NCBI RefSeq assembly: GCF_024171995.1
Contig: NZ_JAMTCT010000002.1
Span: 62,001 to 126,000 of the forward strand
DNA from: Promicromonospora umidemergens
GTDB lineage: Bacteria; Actinomycetota; Actinomycetes; Actinomycetales; Cellulomonadaceae
DNA: 64,000 bases
Reading direction: 5' to 3'
Shown here: positions 12,905-22,071 of the stretch, piece after piece
How positions within the stretch are numbered: the stretch's first letter is position 1
Layout of the letters: every line of letters starts with the position of its first letter
Notes under the pieces: model-generated
What the model was told of the DNA's origin: nothing
Seen by the model: the letters and a program-made list of their open reading frames with translations, nothing else
The model's database searches: none
Program-made: the position numbers and the translations under genes

Positions 12905-15244
12905 GTGAACGGGGACGTGGGGCAGGCGGTGTCGCCAGACGAGGCGGTGCAGAGCGAGGCCGTGCAGGACGAGGCTGTGCAGAGCGAGGCCGCGGAGCAC
13001 GACGAGCTGCCGGACGGCGCACTCCTCGCGCTGGACGAGGTGGGCGCGGCGCCCGCCCGTGGACGCGGCCGTGGCGAGAACCCGCTCGACAAGGCGGAGA
13101 CCAACGGCATCCCGATCAGCGCGACCCTTCCGGTGGCCCGGGTCGTGCTCGACCTGCAGCCCGCGCACCTCGACCAGCCGTACGACTACCTGGTCCCGGC
13201 CACTATGGCCGAGGAGGCCCAGCCCGGCGTCCGCATCAAGGCGCGGTTCGGGCGGCAGGACGTCGCCGGGTACGTCGTGGCACGCCAGGAGACCTCCGAC
13301 CACGACGGCCGCCTCGTGCCGCTGCGCAAGGTGGTGTCCGGCGAGCAGGTTCTGACGCCGCAGGTGCTGGAGCTGTGCAGGGCGGTCGCGGACCGGTACG
13401 CGGGCACGCTCGCCGACGTGCTGCGCCTGGCGCTGCCTCCCCGCCACGCGCGCGTGGAGAAGGAGCCGGCGGCCGAGCAGCCCGCGACGGACGGCTCCAC
13501 GACGCCACCGGGGTCGTCCGCCTGGGCCCCGTACCGCGGGGGAGAGGCGTACCTGCGCCGCATCCAGGCGGGCGAGGCGCCGCGGGCCGTCTGGTCGGCG
13601 CTGTCAGGCGTGGGCACGGACACCAGCACGGACACGAGCACGGACACGAGCCCCGCCTCCGGCCGCGCGGGCAACGGCACGCCGCACTGGGCCGCCGCCG
13701 TCGCGCAGGCGGTGCGGGCGTGCACCGCCGGCGGGCGCGGGGTGCTGATGGTCGTGCCGGACGCCCGGGACGTCGCGCGAGTGACCGCCGCGCTGGCGGG
13801 CGCGGGGCTCGATGAGGACGACGTCGTGCGGCTTCTCGCCGACGACGGGCCCGCACCTCGCTACCGCGCGTTCCTGCGGGCGCTGCGCGGGACCGCGCGG
13901 GTTGTGGTGGGCACGCGGGCCGCGATGTTCGCTCCGGTCGCCGATCTCGGGCTGGTGGTCCTCTGGGGCGACGGCGAGGAGACGCTCGCCGAGCCGCACG
14001 CCCCCTACCCGCACGCCCGCGAGGTGCTGGCGCTCCGTGCCGAGCGGGAGGGTGCGGCGTTCCTGCTGGGCTCACCGGGCCGCACGGTGCAGGCGCAGGC
14101 TCTGCTGGCCTCGGGCTGGGCGCGCGAGCTGGCGGCTACCCGGGACGTGGTGCGCTCTCGTGCGCCGCGGGTGCGGGCCCTGACCTCCGTCGAGCTCGCG
14201 CGGGACGGCGCCGCGGCGGCGGCCCGCCTGCCGTCGGCCGCCTGGAAGGCCGCCCGGGACGCCCTGGAGCACGGTCCCGTGCTGGTGCAGGTGCCACGGT
14301 CCGGCTACCTGCCCGTCGTGGCGTGCTCGCGGTGCCGGGTGGCAGCCCGCTGCGGGCACTGCCACGGCCCGCTGGGCCTGCCGCACGCCGACGGCGCCCC
14401 GCAGTGCACCTGGTGCGGGCGGCTCGCGGGCGGCTGGCACTGCGAGGAGTGCGGCTGGACGGGCCTCCGGTCGGTCCGCGTCGGGTCCGCACGCACCGCC
14501 GAGGAACTCGGGCGCGCGTTCACGGGCGTGCCGGTGCGGCTGTCGTCGGCGTCGGCCCCCGGCGGGGTGCTCGACGCCGTCCCGGCCACGCCGGCGCTCG
14601 TCGTGGCGACGCCCGGTGCCGAGCCGGTCGCCGAGACCGGGTACGCCACGGCGCTCCTGCTGGACGCCGCGGTGATGACGGGCGGAACAGGCCTCGCCGC
14701 CGGCACGGAGGCGCTGCACCGCTGGCTGGCGGCCGCGTCGCTGGTGCGTCCAGGGCCGCGGGGGCAGGTCCTGCTCGTCGGCGACGGCGCACCGGGACCG
14801 ACCCAGGCCCTGGTGCGCTGGGACCCCGCGGGCTTCGCGGAGCGCGAGCTGGACGAGCGGGCCGAGCTGCACCTGCCCCCTGCCGTGCGGGTCGCCGCAG
14901 TGACCGGGGACCGGACGGCGGTCGACGCGGTCGTCGCGCGAGTCGGGCTGCGGGAGGACCCGGGAACCGGTTCGGGCGTGCTGGGGCCGGTCGAGGTCGA
15001 CCCCGACGCCGCGGGGCGAGGACCGGCCGGCCGGGGCACCGGAGCACCGTCGGGCGGCAGAGGCAGCGGCGCGGGCCGAGCCGCGGTCCAGGCCTTGGAC
15101 CTGCCCGTACGGACGGTGCTGCGCGTACCGCTCACCCAGGGCGACGAGATGGCCCGTAGGCTCAAGGCAAGTCTTGCCGTCCGCTCCGCACGTCGCGAGG
15201 GCGGCACGGTCCGTGTCCAGCTCGACCCCAAGGAGATGCTTTGA
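12905..15244 (+). CDS. priA: PriA-like primosomal protein N', helicase motifs degenerate
   Basis: This is the actinobacterial PriA homologue, which in E. coli restarts stalled replication forks. The N-terminal DNA-binding domain (DLQPAHLDQPYDYLVP) and the zinc-binding region with eight cysteines (ACSRC, RCGHC, QCTWC, HCEEC) are intact. The Walker A loop is missing: where a GSGKT-type loop is expected there is a Thr/Asp/Ser repeat (SGVGTDTSTDTSTDTSP). The DEAH-like box is degraded to LWGDGEE. It therefore probably binds DNA without helicase activity, as described for other actinobacteria. The first 70 residues are an acidic extension with EAVQSEAVQDEAVQSEA repeats. The GTG at 12905 is the furthest plausible start. 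Confidence 0.85.
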   Translation: MNGDVGQAVSPDEAVQSEAVQDEAVQSEAAEHDELPDGALLALDEVGAAPARGRGRGENPLDKAETNGIPISATLPVARVVLDLQPAHLDQPYDYLVPATMAEEAQPGVRIKARFGRQDVAGYVVARQETSDHDGRLVPLRKVVSGEQVLTPQVLELCRAVADRYAGTLADVLRLALPPRHARVEKEPAAEQPATDGSTTPPGSSAWAPYRGGEAYLRRIQAGEAPRAVWSALSGVGTDTSTDTSTDTSPASGRAGNGTPHWAAAVAQAVRACTAGGRGVLMVVPDARDVARVTAALAGAGLDEDDVVRLLADDGPAPRYRAFLRALRGTARVVVGTRAAMFAPVADLGLVVLWGDGEETLAEPHAPYPHAREVLALRAEREGAAFLLGSPGRTVQAQALLASGWARELAATRDVVRSRAPRVRALTSVELARDGAAAAARLPSAAWKAARDALEHGPVLVQVPRSGYLPVVACSRCRVAARCGHCHGPLGLPHADGAPQCTWCGRLAGGWHCEECGWTGLRSVRVGSARTAEELGRAFTGVPVRLSSASAPGGVLDAVPATPALVVATPGAEPVAETGYATALLLDAAVMTGGTGLAAGTEALHRWLAAASLVRPGPRGQVLLVGDGAPGPTQALVRWDPAGFAERELDERAELHLPPAVRVAAVTGDRTAVDAVVARVGLREDPGTGSGVLGPVEVDPDAAGRGPAGRGTGAPSGGRGSGAGRAAVQALDLPVRTVLRVPLTQGDEMARRLKASLAVRSARREGGTVRVQLDPKEML
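13616..13651 (+). repeat. 12-bp tandem repeat inside priA
   Basis: Three copies of a 12-bp unit (ACGGACACSAGC) encode TDTS repeats exactly where the ATP-binding loop of PriA is expected. Confidence 0.7.
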
Positions 15245-15891
15245 CGACCAGCCCCGTGACCCAGCCCGCCGCAGAAGATGGTCCGGCGATCGACACCGTC
15301 GTCTACGACTTCGGCAACGTGCTGATCGGCTGGGACCCCTTCGGCCCGTACGTGGGCCGGCCACGGGCCGAGATCGAGGCGTTCTTCGAGGCTGTGGACT
15401 TCGCCTCGATCAACCACGCCGCCGACGCAGGGACGCCCTACGCGGTGCTGCTCGAACGCGTGGAGCGGACTCGCCCCGACCTGGTCGAGGACCTGCGCCG
15501 GTACGTGGAGCACTACGAGCTGTCGCTCATCGGGCCGATCGACGGGTCGGCCGAGCTGGTCGCCGAGCTCAAGGGGCTCGGGCTGCGGCTGTACGGGCTG
15601 ACGAACTGGCAGGCCGAGACGTTCCACAGCGCCGAGCCCGCCGCGCCCGCGATCGGGCTGATGGAGGACGTCATCGTGTCCGGCCGCGAGGGCATGGCCA
15701 AGCCAGACCGCCGCATCTTCGAGCTGGTCGTCGAGCGGTTCGGGGTCGACCCGGCCCGCGCCGTGTTCATCGACGACAAGGACGTGAACGTGGACGCGGC
15801 GCGCGGCGTCGGCTTCCACGGCGTGGTCTTCACGACCACCGAGGCCCTCCGCAAGGACCTGCGCGCCCTGGGACTCCCCGTCGCGGAGTAG
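15241..15891 (+). CDS. HAD-superfamily phosphatase (YihX-like)
   Basis: A 216-residue haloacid-dehalogenase-type hydrolase. Motif I is VVYDFGNVLIGWDP (the first Asp is the nucleophile; Gly in place of the second Asp, as in YihX-type sugar phosphatases). Motif II is LTNW, motif III the Lys in MAKPDRRIFE, and motif IV FIDDKDVNV. The start is a TTG that overlaps the priA stop (TTGA), with AAGGAG at 15230-15235 and a 5-nt gap, a good case for an authentic TTG. Its substrate is unknown; family members dephosphorylate sugar phosphates. It is co-transcribed with priA by position. Confidence 0.87.
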   Translation: MTTSPVTQPAAEDGPAIDTVVYDFGNVLIGWDPFGPYVGRPRAEIEAFFEAVDFASINHAADAGTPYAVLLERVERTRPDLVEDLRRYVEHYELSLIGPIDGSAELVAELKGLGLRLYGLTNWQAETFHSAEPAAPAIGLMEDVIVSGREGMAKPDRRIFELVVERFGVDPARAVFIDDKDVNVDAARGVGFHGVVFTTTEALRKDLRALGLPVAE

Positions 15892-15910
15892 CTGGGGCTG
15901 CCGGGCCGCA

Positions 15911-16648
15911 TCAATGCGTGGAGAGATCCACGGTGCGTTCCTCCGCGGCCGCCGCCCGGAGACCGTCGAGCGTGCCTGCGTCGGCCTCGGGGTGGTGGTC
16001 GGCGGCGTTGTTCGCCGCTATCGCCTCCGCGACGGGCCACGTGATCGCGCCGTCGCCGTGCACGTCGCCAAGGAAGGCGCCGTCGAACACGATGACCCAC
16101 TCCGGCGGCGGCCAGGGCTCCGGACCCACGTGGTTCAGGAACAGGACCAGGTCGTCCAGCCCGAGGAGCTCCTCGGCCACCCGGTCGACGTCCGCGCAAC
16201 CGTCGATGCTGACGTGCACCGTGACCGTGCCGCCCTCGAGCACCGTCAGGTCGCCCAGGGAGTCGACGACCTCGTCGACCTCGAACGTCAGGTCGATCTC
16301 CTGGAGGCTCGGATGAGCCGGATCGCCGGGTGCCCAGCCGGTGAACCGGCCGACAGCGGCCAGCTCGGAGGCACGCGAGTCCCCTGCCCCGTCGCCGGTG
16401 TACGTGACCGATGGCAGGGCGGCGGTCACCGTCCCCGGGTACCAGGCGTAGTCGGCGGTCGGCGCGGGCAGGGCGAGCACCTCCGCGAAGCCGGCATCGC
16501 CAGCACGTGCCCCTGCGCCGCTGCCGCAGCCACCAGCGCTCCCCGGACCGGCGGCGCACCCCGCCAGCAGCCCACCGGCGAGCAGCACGAGCACCTGGGG
16601 GACGAGCCCGTGTGGGACGAGCCGGGTCCGCCGCACGGTTCGACGCAT
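15911..16648 (-). CDS. secreted lipoprotein of unknown function
   Basis: The N-terminus is Arg-rich, followed by a hydrophobic stretch and the lipobox LLAGC at about residues 27-31, so it should be a diacylglyceryl-modified surface lipoprotein of 245 residues. After a Gly/Ala-rich linker the mature part is acidic, with phrases such as LPAPTADYAWYPGTVTAALP and VIVFDGAFLGDVHGDGAITW. I do not recognise a family. GGAGGA at 16654-16659 stands 5 nt from the ATG at 16648, which I prefer over the adjacent ATG at 16651. It is divergent from fmt. Confidence 0.75.
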   Translation of the reverse strand: MRRTVRRTRLVPHGLVPQVLVLLAGGLLAGCAAGPGSAGGCGSGAGARAGDAGFAEVLALPAPTADYAWYPGTVTAALPSVTYTGDGAGDSRASELAAVGRFTGWAPGDPAHPSLQEIDLTFEVDEVVDSLGDLTVLEGGTVTVHVSIDGCADVDRVAEELLGLDDLVLFLNHVGPEPWPPPEWVIVFDGAFLGDVHGDGAITWPVAEAIAANNAADHHPEADAGTLDGLRAAAAEERTVDLSTH

Positions 16649-16756
16649 CATGGTCCTCCGACCGGAAAGGCGCTGGTAGCGCTGGTACAGCGACTCTGTG
16701 CCGAGGACCACGGCCCTTGCACCCCGCGCGAGAACCCGCGTGCGGCGTGCCGAACC

Positions 16757-16762
16757 TAGACT
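16757..16762 (+). promoter_or_regulatory. -10 element of a leaderless fmt promoter
   Basis: TAGACT ends 6 nt before the fmt GTG with no ribosome-binding site in between. Confidence 0.5.
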
Positions 16763-16768
16763 GGCCCG

Positions 16769-17737
16769 GTGCGTCTTCTCTTCGCAGGAACCCCCGAACC
16801 CGCCGTCGCCTCGCTCGAGGCACTGATCGGCTCGCGCCACGAGGTCGTGGCCGTCCTGACCCGCGCCGACGCGCCGTCGGGCCGCGGCCGCAAGCTCACG
16901 CCGAGCCCCGTGCGCGTCCGCGCAGAGGAGGCAGGGATCCCCGTCCTGACCGACGTCCCGCGCGGCGACGAGTTCATCGCACGCCTGCGCGAGCTGGAGA
17001 TCGACGCCGCCCCCGTCGTCGCCTACGGGCACATCCTGCGGCCCGCCGTGCTCGCGGTGCCCCGCCTCGGCTGGATCAACCTGCACTTCTCCGTGCTCCC
17101 CGCCTGGCGCGGAGCCGCCCCCGTGCAGCGCGCCGTGATCGCCGGCGACGAGGTCACGGGCGCCACCACGTTCCTGCTCGACGAGGGCATGGACACCGGC
17201 CCCGTGCTCGGCACGGCCACCGAGACCATCCGTCCCACCGACACGTCGGGCGACCTCCTCGGCCGTCTCGCCGTCTCCGGCGCCGAGCTCCTCGTCGCCA
17301 CCCTCGACGCCCTGGAGGACGGCACCCTGCAGCCGCAGCCCCAGCCCGCCGACGGCGTCTCCGTCGCCCCCAAGCTCACCACCGACGACGCCCGCGTCGC
17401 CTGGACGGCACCGGCGCTCGCGGTCGACCGCCTCGTGCGGGGCTGCACGCCGGCTCCCGGCGCGTGGACGGTGCTGCCGGACGGCTCCCGGCTGGGGCTC
17501 GGTCCCGTCGCGGTGCGGCAGGAGGTCACCGACCTGCGGCCCGGCGAGGTGCGTGCGCTGAAGCACGAGGTCCTGGTCGGGACGGCCACGCACGCCGTCG
17601 CGCTCGGCGAGGTACGACCCGTCGGGAAGAAGGCGATGCCCGCACCCGACTGGGCCCGTGGCGCAGGGCGCCCGCTCGTCGAGGCGGGCCTCGAGCTGGG
17701 CGGCTCCATGACGGGCGCGACGGAGGTGTCGGCATGA
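16769..17737 (+). CDS. fmt: methionyl-tRNA formyltransferase
   Basis: Fmt formylates initiator Met-tRNA with 10-formyl-THF. The 322-residue protein starts [19 protein letters not shown]. The formyl-transfer site shows GHILRPAVL and [18 protein letters not shown], with the His and Asp of the family ([10 protein letters not shown]). The C-terminal OB-like domain binds tRNA ([16 protein letters not shown]). The GTG start fits the leaderless -10 box. rsmB overlaps the stop by 4 nt (ATGA), so the two form an operon, a frequent pairing in bacteria. Confidence 0.97.
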   Translation: MRLLFAGTPEPAVASLEALIGSRHEVVAVLTRADAPSGRGRKLTPSPVRVRAEEAGIPVLTDVPRGDEFIARLRELEIDAAPVVAYGHILRPAVLAVPRLGWINLHFSVLPAWRGAAPVQRAVIAGDEVTGATTFLLDEGMDTGPVLGTATETIRPTDTSGDLLGRLAVSGAELLVATLDALEDGTLQPQPQPADGVSVAPKLTTDDARVAWTAPALAVDRLVRGCTPAPGAWTVLPDGSRLGLGPVAVRQEVTDLRPGEVRALKHEVLVGTATHAVALGEVRPVGKKAMPAPDWARGAGRPLVEAGLELGGSMTGATEVSA

Positions 17738-19314
17738 GCGGGTACGAGGGAGACGGCGGCAACGCTGGATCGCAGGACGGCGGACCGCGCGACGGCGGCC
17801 GGAGCTTCGACGACGACCGCCGCAACTCCTCCGGGCGCCAGCGGTCGGCATCGCGGTCCCGGGGCGACGACCGGTCACGCACGTCGCAGGCGCCGTCGGA
17901 GCGTCGCAAGCGCACCGACCCGGCCCGGATGGCCGCGTTCGACGTGCTGCGTGAGGTCGACGAGTCGGACGCGTACGCGAACCTGGTGCTGCCCCCGCTG
18001 CTGCGCGAGCGGCACATCCGCGGGCGCGACGCCGGGTTCGCGACCGAGCTGACCTACGGCACGCTGCGCCTCCGCGGCCGGTACGACGCGATCCTTGCGA
18101 CCTGCGTCGACCGCCCGCTGCCCGGCCTGGACCCGGCCCTGCTCGACGCGCTGCGGCTCGGCGCGCACCAGGTGCTCGGCATGCGCGTCCCCGTGCACGC
18201 CGCCGTCTCCGAGACGGTGGGCCTGGCACGCAACCGCGTGGGCGCCGGACCCGCACAGATGGTCAACGCGGTGCTGCGCCGGGTCTCGGAGCGTCCGCTC
18301 GACGAATGGCTGTCGATTCTCGAGAAGGAGGCACCGGACGCGCTGACCGGCCTCGCGGCCACCGAGTCGCACCCGCTGTGGATCGCCCGGGCCATGCGCG
18401 AGGCGCTGGCGGGCAACGGGCGCGACGCCGACGAGATCGGCGACCTGCTGGCAGCGGACAACGTGTCGCCGCGCGTCACCCTGGTGGCCCGGCCCGGCCT
18501 TGTCGACGTGTCCGACGAGGCCGCCTGGGGCGACGTCGACCTCGTCGCAGGCCGCTGGGCGTCCACCGCACTCCGACTGGAGGGTTCCGACCCGTCCGGG
18601 ATTCCCGCGGTCCGAGAAGGGCTTGCCGGCGTGCAGGACGAGGGCTCCCAGCTCGTGACCCTCGCGCTGGCCGGCGCGCCTCTGGAGGGCCGGGACGAGC
18701 GCTGGCTGGATCTGTGCGCCGGACCGGGCGGCAAGGCGGCCCTGCTGGCGGCGCTGGCCGCGCAGCGCGGCGCGACGCTGGTCGCCAACGAGGTGGCGCC
18801 GCACCGCGCCCGCCTGGTGGAGAAGACCCTCGCCGCGCTGCCCGACGGCGCGGTCGAGGAGGTCCGGACCGGCGACGGGCGCGAGGTCGGCGCCGACGAA
18901 CCGGGCGCCTACGACCGCGTGCTCGTCGACGCGCCGTGCACCGGGCTGGGCGCGCTCCGCCGTCGGCCCGAGAGCCGGTGGCGGCGCACGCCGTCGGACC
19001 TCGGTGCGCTCACCGCGCTCCAGCGCGAGCTGCTCGCCTCGGCGCTGGACGCCGTGCGACCCGGGGGAGTGGTGGCCTACGTGACGTGCTCTCCGCACCT
19101 CGCCGAGACGCAGCTCGTGGTTTCCGACGTGCTGAAGAAGCGCGACGACGTCGAGCGCCTCGACACGCCCGCCGCCGTGCGGTCGGCAGTGCGTGCCGGC
19201 GGCGGCGCCGACGAGATCCCGCTGTCGGACCGCGACGACGTACAGCTCTGGCCGCACGTCCACGGGACGGACGCGATGCACCTGACGCTGCTGCGGAAGA
19301 TGGACCGACGCTGA
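17734..19314 (+). CDS. rsmB: 16S rRNA m5C967 methyltransferase RsmB/Sun
   Basis: It methylates cytosine 967 of 16S rRNA using SAM. The N-terminus (about 60 residues) is a charged, Gly/Arg/Ser-rich low-complexity extension. It is followed by a NusB-like RNA-binding domain ([20 protein letters not shown]). The C-terminal Rossmann methyltransferase has [17 protein letters not shown] (SAM site), [17 protein letters not shown] and the catalytic TCS in [10 protein letters not shown]. The total of 526 residues is longer than usual (about 430-480) because of the N-terminal tail. Confidence 0.95.
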   Translation: MSGYEGDGGNAGSQDGGPRDGGRSFDDDRRNSSGRQRSASRSRGDDRSRTSQAPSERRKRTDPARMAAFDVLREVDESDAYANLVLPPLLRERHIRGRDAGFATELTYGTLRLRGRYDAILATCVDRPLPGLDPALLDALRLGAHQVLGMRVPVHAAVSETVGLARNRVGAGPAQMVNAVLRRVSERPLDEWLSILEKEAPDALTGLAATESHPLWIARAMREALAGNGRDADEIGDLLAADNVSPRVTLVARPGLVDVSDEAAWGDVDLVAGRWASTALRLEGSDPSGIPAVREGLAGVQDEGSQLVTLALAGAPLEGRDERWLDLCAGPGGKAALLAALAAQRGATLVANEVAPHRARLVEKTLAALPDGAVEEVRTGDGREVGADEPGAYDRVLVDAPCTGLGALRRRPESRWRRTPSDLGALTALQRELLASALDAVRPGGVVAYVTCSPHLAETQLVVSDVLKKRDDVERLDTPAAVRSAVRAGGGADEIPLSDRDDVQLWPHVHGTDAMHLTLLRKMDRR

Positions 19315-19327
19315 CCCGGTGCCGTCG

Positions 19328-19705
19328 TCAGCCCGCGCCCGGACCGTCGGCCGTGACCGGGGCCGCACGGGCTCGACGGGCGCGTCGCACCAGCTCGGCG
19401 ACAGCCACGGGGACAGCCACCGTTGACCCGACAGCACACACGACGAAGGCGCCGACGACGAGCCGTGCCTGGATCTGCCAGCCGGGATCACCGGTCACCT
19501 GAACGTTGCGGGGTGCGTCGGGCTGGTAGAGGACGTCCAGGGTGTCGCCCTCGAAGGAGACGCGGTCCTGTGGCGTGACGCTGGTCCTTACCTGGGTGCC
19601 GTCCGGCAACGAGAACCGCACGTCGAGCCCGTGGCCGCCGGCACGTGCTTCATGGCCGGGCCGCGTCGGTGCTGGCCCGGGACCGGGCCCTACGGACGAG
19701 CGCAC
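19328..19705 (-). pseudogene. truncated second copy of the DUF3592-type gene
   Basis: The predicted 125-residue product matches the last third of the neighbouring upstream protein: VRFSLPDGT versus VRFPIQDGT, EGDTLDVLY versus EGDSVDVVH, and [11 protein letters not shown] versus LVRRARSRAS. Both end with one hydrophobic segment. The first half of the fold, including the N-terminal membrane segment, is absent. The possible GTG start lies inside the upstream gene, overlapping it by 56 nt, and has no ribosome-binding site. I read it as the remnant of a tandem duplication, though a small translated membrane protein cannot be excluded. Confidence 0.5.
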
Positions 19706-20636
19706 CGACAGCTGTCGGGACGGTCACGGCCGTTGCCGCAGCGACCGCGACGAAACCGGTGACGTGGACCCACGGCGGCGAGCCCCCGCTGTTCGGTCCG
19801 ACCAGCCGGGCGTCGGCCGGGTCGGCCGGCTCGTGGACCACATCGACCGAATCGCCCTCGTAGTAGCCGTTGCCCCGCACCGCGACCTCCGCGCTGCGCT
19901 TCGTGCCGTCCTGGATCGGGAACCGGACCTCGAGCCTGCCCCCGCCGTCCCAGACGCTCTTCACGACGACCGCCCGGACGGCGACGCCGGAGCGCCGCAG
20001 CGCCGCCGCGTCGCTGACGGCGCTCGCGGCCAGCAGGCCGGCGACCGCCGTGCAGAGAACGGGAGTGATGACCAACAGGAGGACGATCCGGGGTGCCTTC
20101 CATCCGGTCAGGAGATCCTGCAGTCCGGTACGGAGACGAGGTCGCGGGCGTGCGGGAGGATCGTCACGTCGGGGGACGATGTCTCCAGGCCGCAGTGCCC
20201 GTGCACGCCGGCGGAGCTCGCGGCCCACGACGAGCCCACGGAACAGCAGGTAGAGGGCGACCAGGTCGAGGCCTGCGAAGAGCAGTACCTGGCTGTCGAC
20301 CAGCGGTTCGTCGACGGCGACGATCCGACCCGGGTGGCGGGGGTCGAAGACGACGTCGAGCCGATCGTTGAAAGCGATGTCGCCGGGCCACCGGTTGAGC
20401 GTCGCCTCGAAGTACGGCGGGTCGTCGGGTCGCACGACCACCGTGTCCCGGGCCTTGCGCGCGTGGTCGTAGGCAACCACCCAGGCGTTCACCTCCACCC
20501 CACGCTCGGCGAGGATCAGCCGGTCCTGGACGTACTGGAACGTGGCGTAGGCGGGAAACGCGGAGAAGGCGATGGCCACGCAGATCGTGAGGACGAGGCC
20601 CCTCGTGCTGGAATCTCTGACCGCTCGGAGGTTCAT
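19650..20636 (-). CDS. DUF3592-like membrane protein
   Basis: A 328-residue membrane protein with hydrophobic segments near residues 13-32, 110-130, 165-190 and 285-310. Two extracytoplasmic-type beta domains of the DUF3592 kind are present, each with the pattern V.FDPRHPGRIVAV or VVHEPADPADARLV after a strand-rich stretch. The ATG at 20636 is preceded by GGAG with a 6-nt gap. A GTG at 20669 would add 11 residues. Function is unknown; relatives are common in actinobacteria. It is followed on the same strand by a truncated copy of its own C-terminal half. Confidence 0.7.
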   Translation of the reverse strand: MNLRAVRDSSTRGLVLTICVAIAFSAFPAYATFQYVQDRLILAERGVEVNAWVVAYDHARKARDTVVVRPDDPPYFEATLNRWPGDIAFNDRLDVVFDPRHPGRIVAVDEPLVDSQVLLFAGLDLVALYLLFRGLVVGRELRRRARALRPGDIVPRRDDPPARPRPRLRTGLQDLLTGWKAPRIVLLLVITPVLCTAVAGLLAASAVSDAAALRRSGVAVRAVVVKSVWDGGGRLEVRFPIQDGTKRSAEVAVRGNGYYEGDSVDVVHEPADPADARLVGPNSGGSPPWVHVTGFVAVAAATAVTVPTAVGALVRRARSRASTDAARP

Positions 20637-20786
20637 CCGCACTCCACCCGGCCTCCGCTGCTCTGCCACGGCGTGAGGCTAGCGGCGCGTCCCGATGCGG
20701 TGCCGCGATCTGTGGGGTGTGACGCGGGTGAACTTCGCAAGGGCTGTCGGCCGCGCTGTCAGACGTGCGCCTCCAGGAGCGGGCCG

Positions 20787-21218
20787 TCAGACGCCCGCCG
20801 GCGGCCACACCCCGATGATCACGGCCATCACCAGGATCGTGACCAGCTCGTGCGCCAGGTTCAGTGTCGTGAGCGCGGGCGGGCGGCCCTCGAAGGCATC
20901 GTGCGTGATCATGCGAGCGGCCGTGAACCCGATCCAGAGCAGGACGGCAGTCACGACGGCAGCGGTGAAGAAGCTGCCCTCGTAGAACTCCCAGGAGATG
21001 TAGACGGCACCGGCGAGCACCCACGCGGTCAGGAAGCTGACCACCACGGTCGTGACGATAGGCCAGATGCCCGCGGCCGCGGCCGCCTTCGGGTCCACCT
21101 TCGCCAGCCGCATCCAGCGGGTGCCGAACACCTTGGGCGTGTACCAGACGGAGCCCACGACCAGCGTGGACAGCGTGGCGACGAGCACTGCCCAGTAGTT
21201 CACCTCGGGGATCATCAT
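20787..21218 (-). CDS. DUF1761 family membrane protein
   Basis: This 143-residue protein has four hydrophobic segments and the family hallmarks VGSVWYTPKVFGTRWMRL near the N-terminus and THDAFEGRPP between helices 3 and 4. GGGAG lies just upstream of two consecutive ATGs (21218, 21215). DUF1761 has no established function. It is divergent from rpe with a 64-nt gap. Confidence 0.8.
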   Translation of the reverse strand: MMIPEVNYWAVLVATLSTLVVGSVWYTPKVFGTRWMRLAKVDPKAAAAAGIWPIVTTVVVSFLTAWVLAGAVYISWEFYEGSFFTAAVVTAVLLWIGFTAARMITHDAFEGRPPALTTLNLAHELVTILVMAVIIGVWPPAGV

Positions 21219-21270
21219 TGCTCCCTGTCCGAAGAGACCGCGCGGTTCGGTGGTGCGGGGAGCCGCGCTC

Positions 21271-21276
21271 TAGGCT
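21271..21276 (+). promoter_or_regulatory. -10 element of a leaderless rpe promoter
   Basis: TAGGCT ends 6 nt before the rpe ATG; no ribosome-binding site is present. Confidence 0.5.
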
Positions 21277-21282
21277 GGCATC

Positions 21283-21945
21283 ATGGCAGCCCTCATCGCC
21301 CCGAGCATCCTCTCCGCCGACTTCGCGAACCTCGAGCGCGACCTCGGCCGGATCGCCGACGCCGACTACGCGCACGTCGACGTCATGGACAACCACTTCG
21401 TGCCGAACCTGACGCTGGGGCTGCCGATCTTCGAGCGGCTCGCGAAGGTCTCGCCGATCCCGCTCGACGCGCACCTCATGATCGAGAACCCCGACCGGTG
21501 GGCGCCCGAGTTCGCGGAGGCGGGGGCTGCGTCGGTCACCTTTCACGCCGAGGCGGCGCAGGCGCCGGTGCGTCTGGCGCGGGAGCTGCGCAAGCTCGGC
21601 GCACGCGCGGGTGTCGCCCTGCGGCCGGCGACGCCGGTGGAGCCCTATCTGGACCTGCTCGCAGAGATCGACATGATCCTGGTGATGACGGTCGAGCCGG
21701 GATTCGGCGGGCAGTCGTTCATCGAGGGAACCCTGCCGAAGATCCGCCGGGCACGGGAGGCCGTCAGCGAGTCCGGCCTGGACGTGTGGATCCAGGTCGA
21801 CGGGGGGGTGTCCCGCGACACCATCGAGCGGGCGGCCGACGCCGGCGCGAACGTCTTCGTGGCGGGCTCGGCGGTGTACGGGGCGGAGGACATCCCGGCC
21901 GAGATCGCGACCCTTCGCGAGCTGGCGGCCAAGCACACCCACTAG
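21283..21945 (+). CDS. rpe: ribulose-phosphate 3-epimerase
   Basis: Rpe interconverts ribulose 5-phosphate and xylulose 5-phosphate in the pentose phosphate pathway. The 220-residue TIM barrel shows [31 protein letters not shown] (metal and catalytic Asp), [23 protein letters not shown] and IQVDGGV with the second catalytic Asp. The start fits the -10 box 6 nt upstream. Its position before the rib operon matters because ribulose 5-phosphate is a substrate of the RibB domain encoded 5 kb downstream. Confidence 0.97.
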   Translation: MAALIAPSILSADFANLERDLGRIADADYAHVDVMDNHFVPNLTLGLPIFERLAKVSPIPLDAHLMIENPDRWAPEFAEAGAASVTFHAEAAQAPVRLARELRKLGARAGVALRPATPVEPYLDLLAEIDMILVMTVEPGFGGQSFIEGTLPKIRRAREAVSESGLDVWIQVDGGVSRDTIERAADAGANVFVAGSAVYGAEDIPAEIATLRELAAKHTH

Positions 21946-21981
21946 ACCGCGTCGAGTCCCTGCGACGTCGCCCTCAACAGC

Positions 21982-22020
21982 TCACTCGATATAAATAGTG
22001 TGCCAAGCGGTTTCACCACA
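21982..22020. repeat. intergenic element copy A
   Basis: This stretch shares TCACTCG and the 16-nt block AATAGTGTGCCAAGCG (21994-22009) with a second copy at 28910-28947, with further similarity on the 3' side. It lies 36 nt after the rpe stop. Confidence 0.65.
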
Positions 22021-22021
22021 C

Positions 22022-22032
22022 TCGTACTTTCG
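22022..22032. promoter_or_regulatory. candidate response-regulator site 1
   Basis: TCGTACTTTCG occurs 39 nt upstream of the histidine-kinase start and again upstream of the DUF2306 gene (24115-24125). The sharing suggests an operator for the NarL-type regulator encoded between them. Confidence 0.4.
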
Positions 22033-22059
22033 CCCGGTACGGTCACCAGCACGGCCCCA

Positions 22060-22065
22060 TAGGCT
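22060..22065 (+). promoter_or_regulatory. -10 element of the histidine kinase promoter
   Basis: TAGGCT ends 6 nt before the GTG start, the leaderless spacing seen repeatedly in this window. Confidence 0.5.
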
Positions 22066-22071
22066 GGGGCC

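Noticed and set aside
15911-18256. Long minus-strand frame reaching from the lipoprotein gene across fmt
   Set aside because: Only the part up to 16648 has a signal peptide, lipobox and ribosome-binding site; the rest is antisense to fmt and rsmB.
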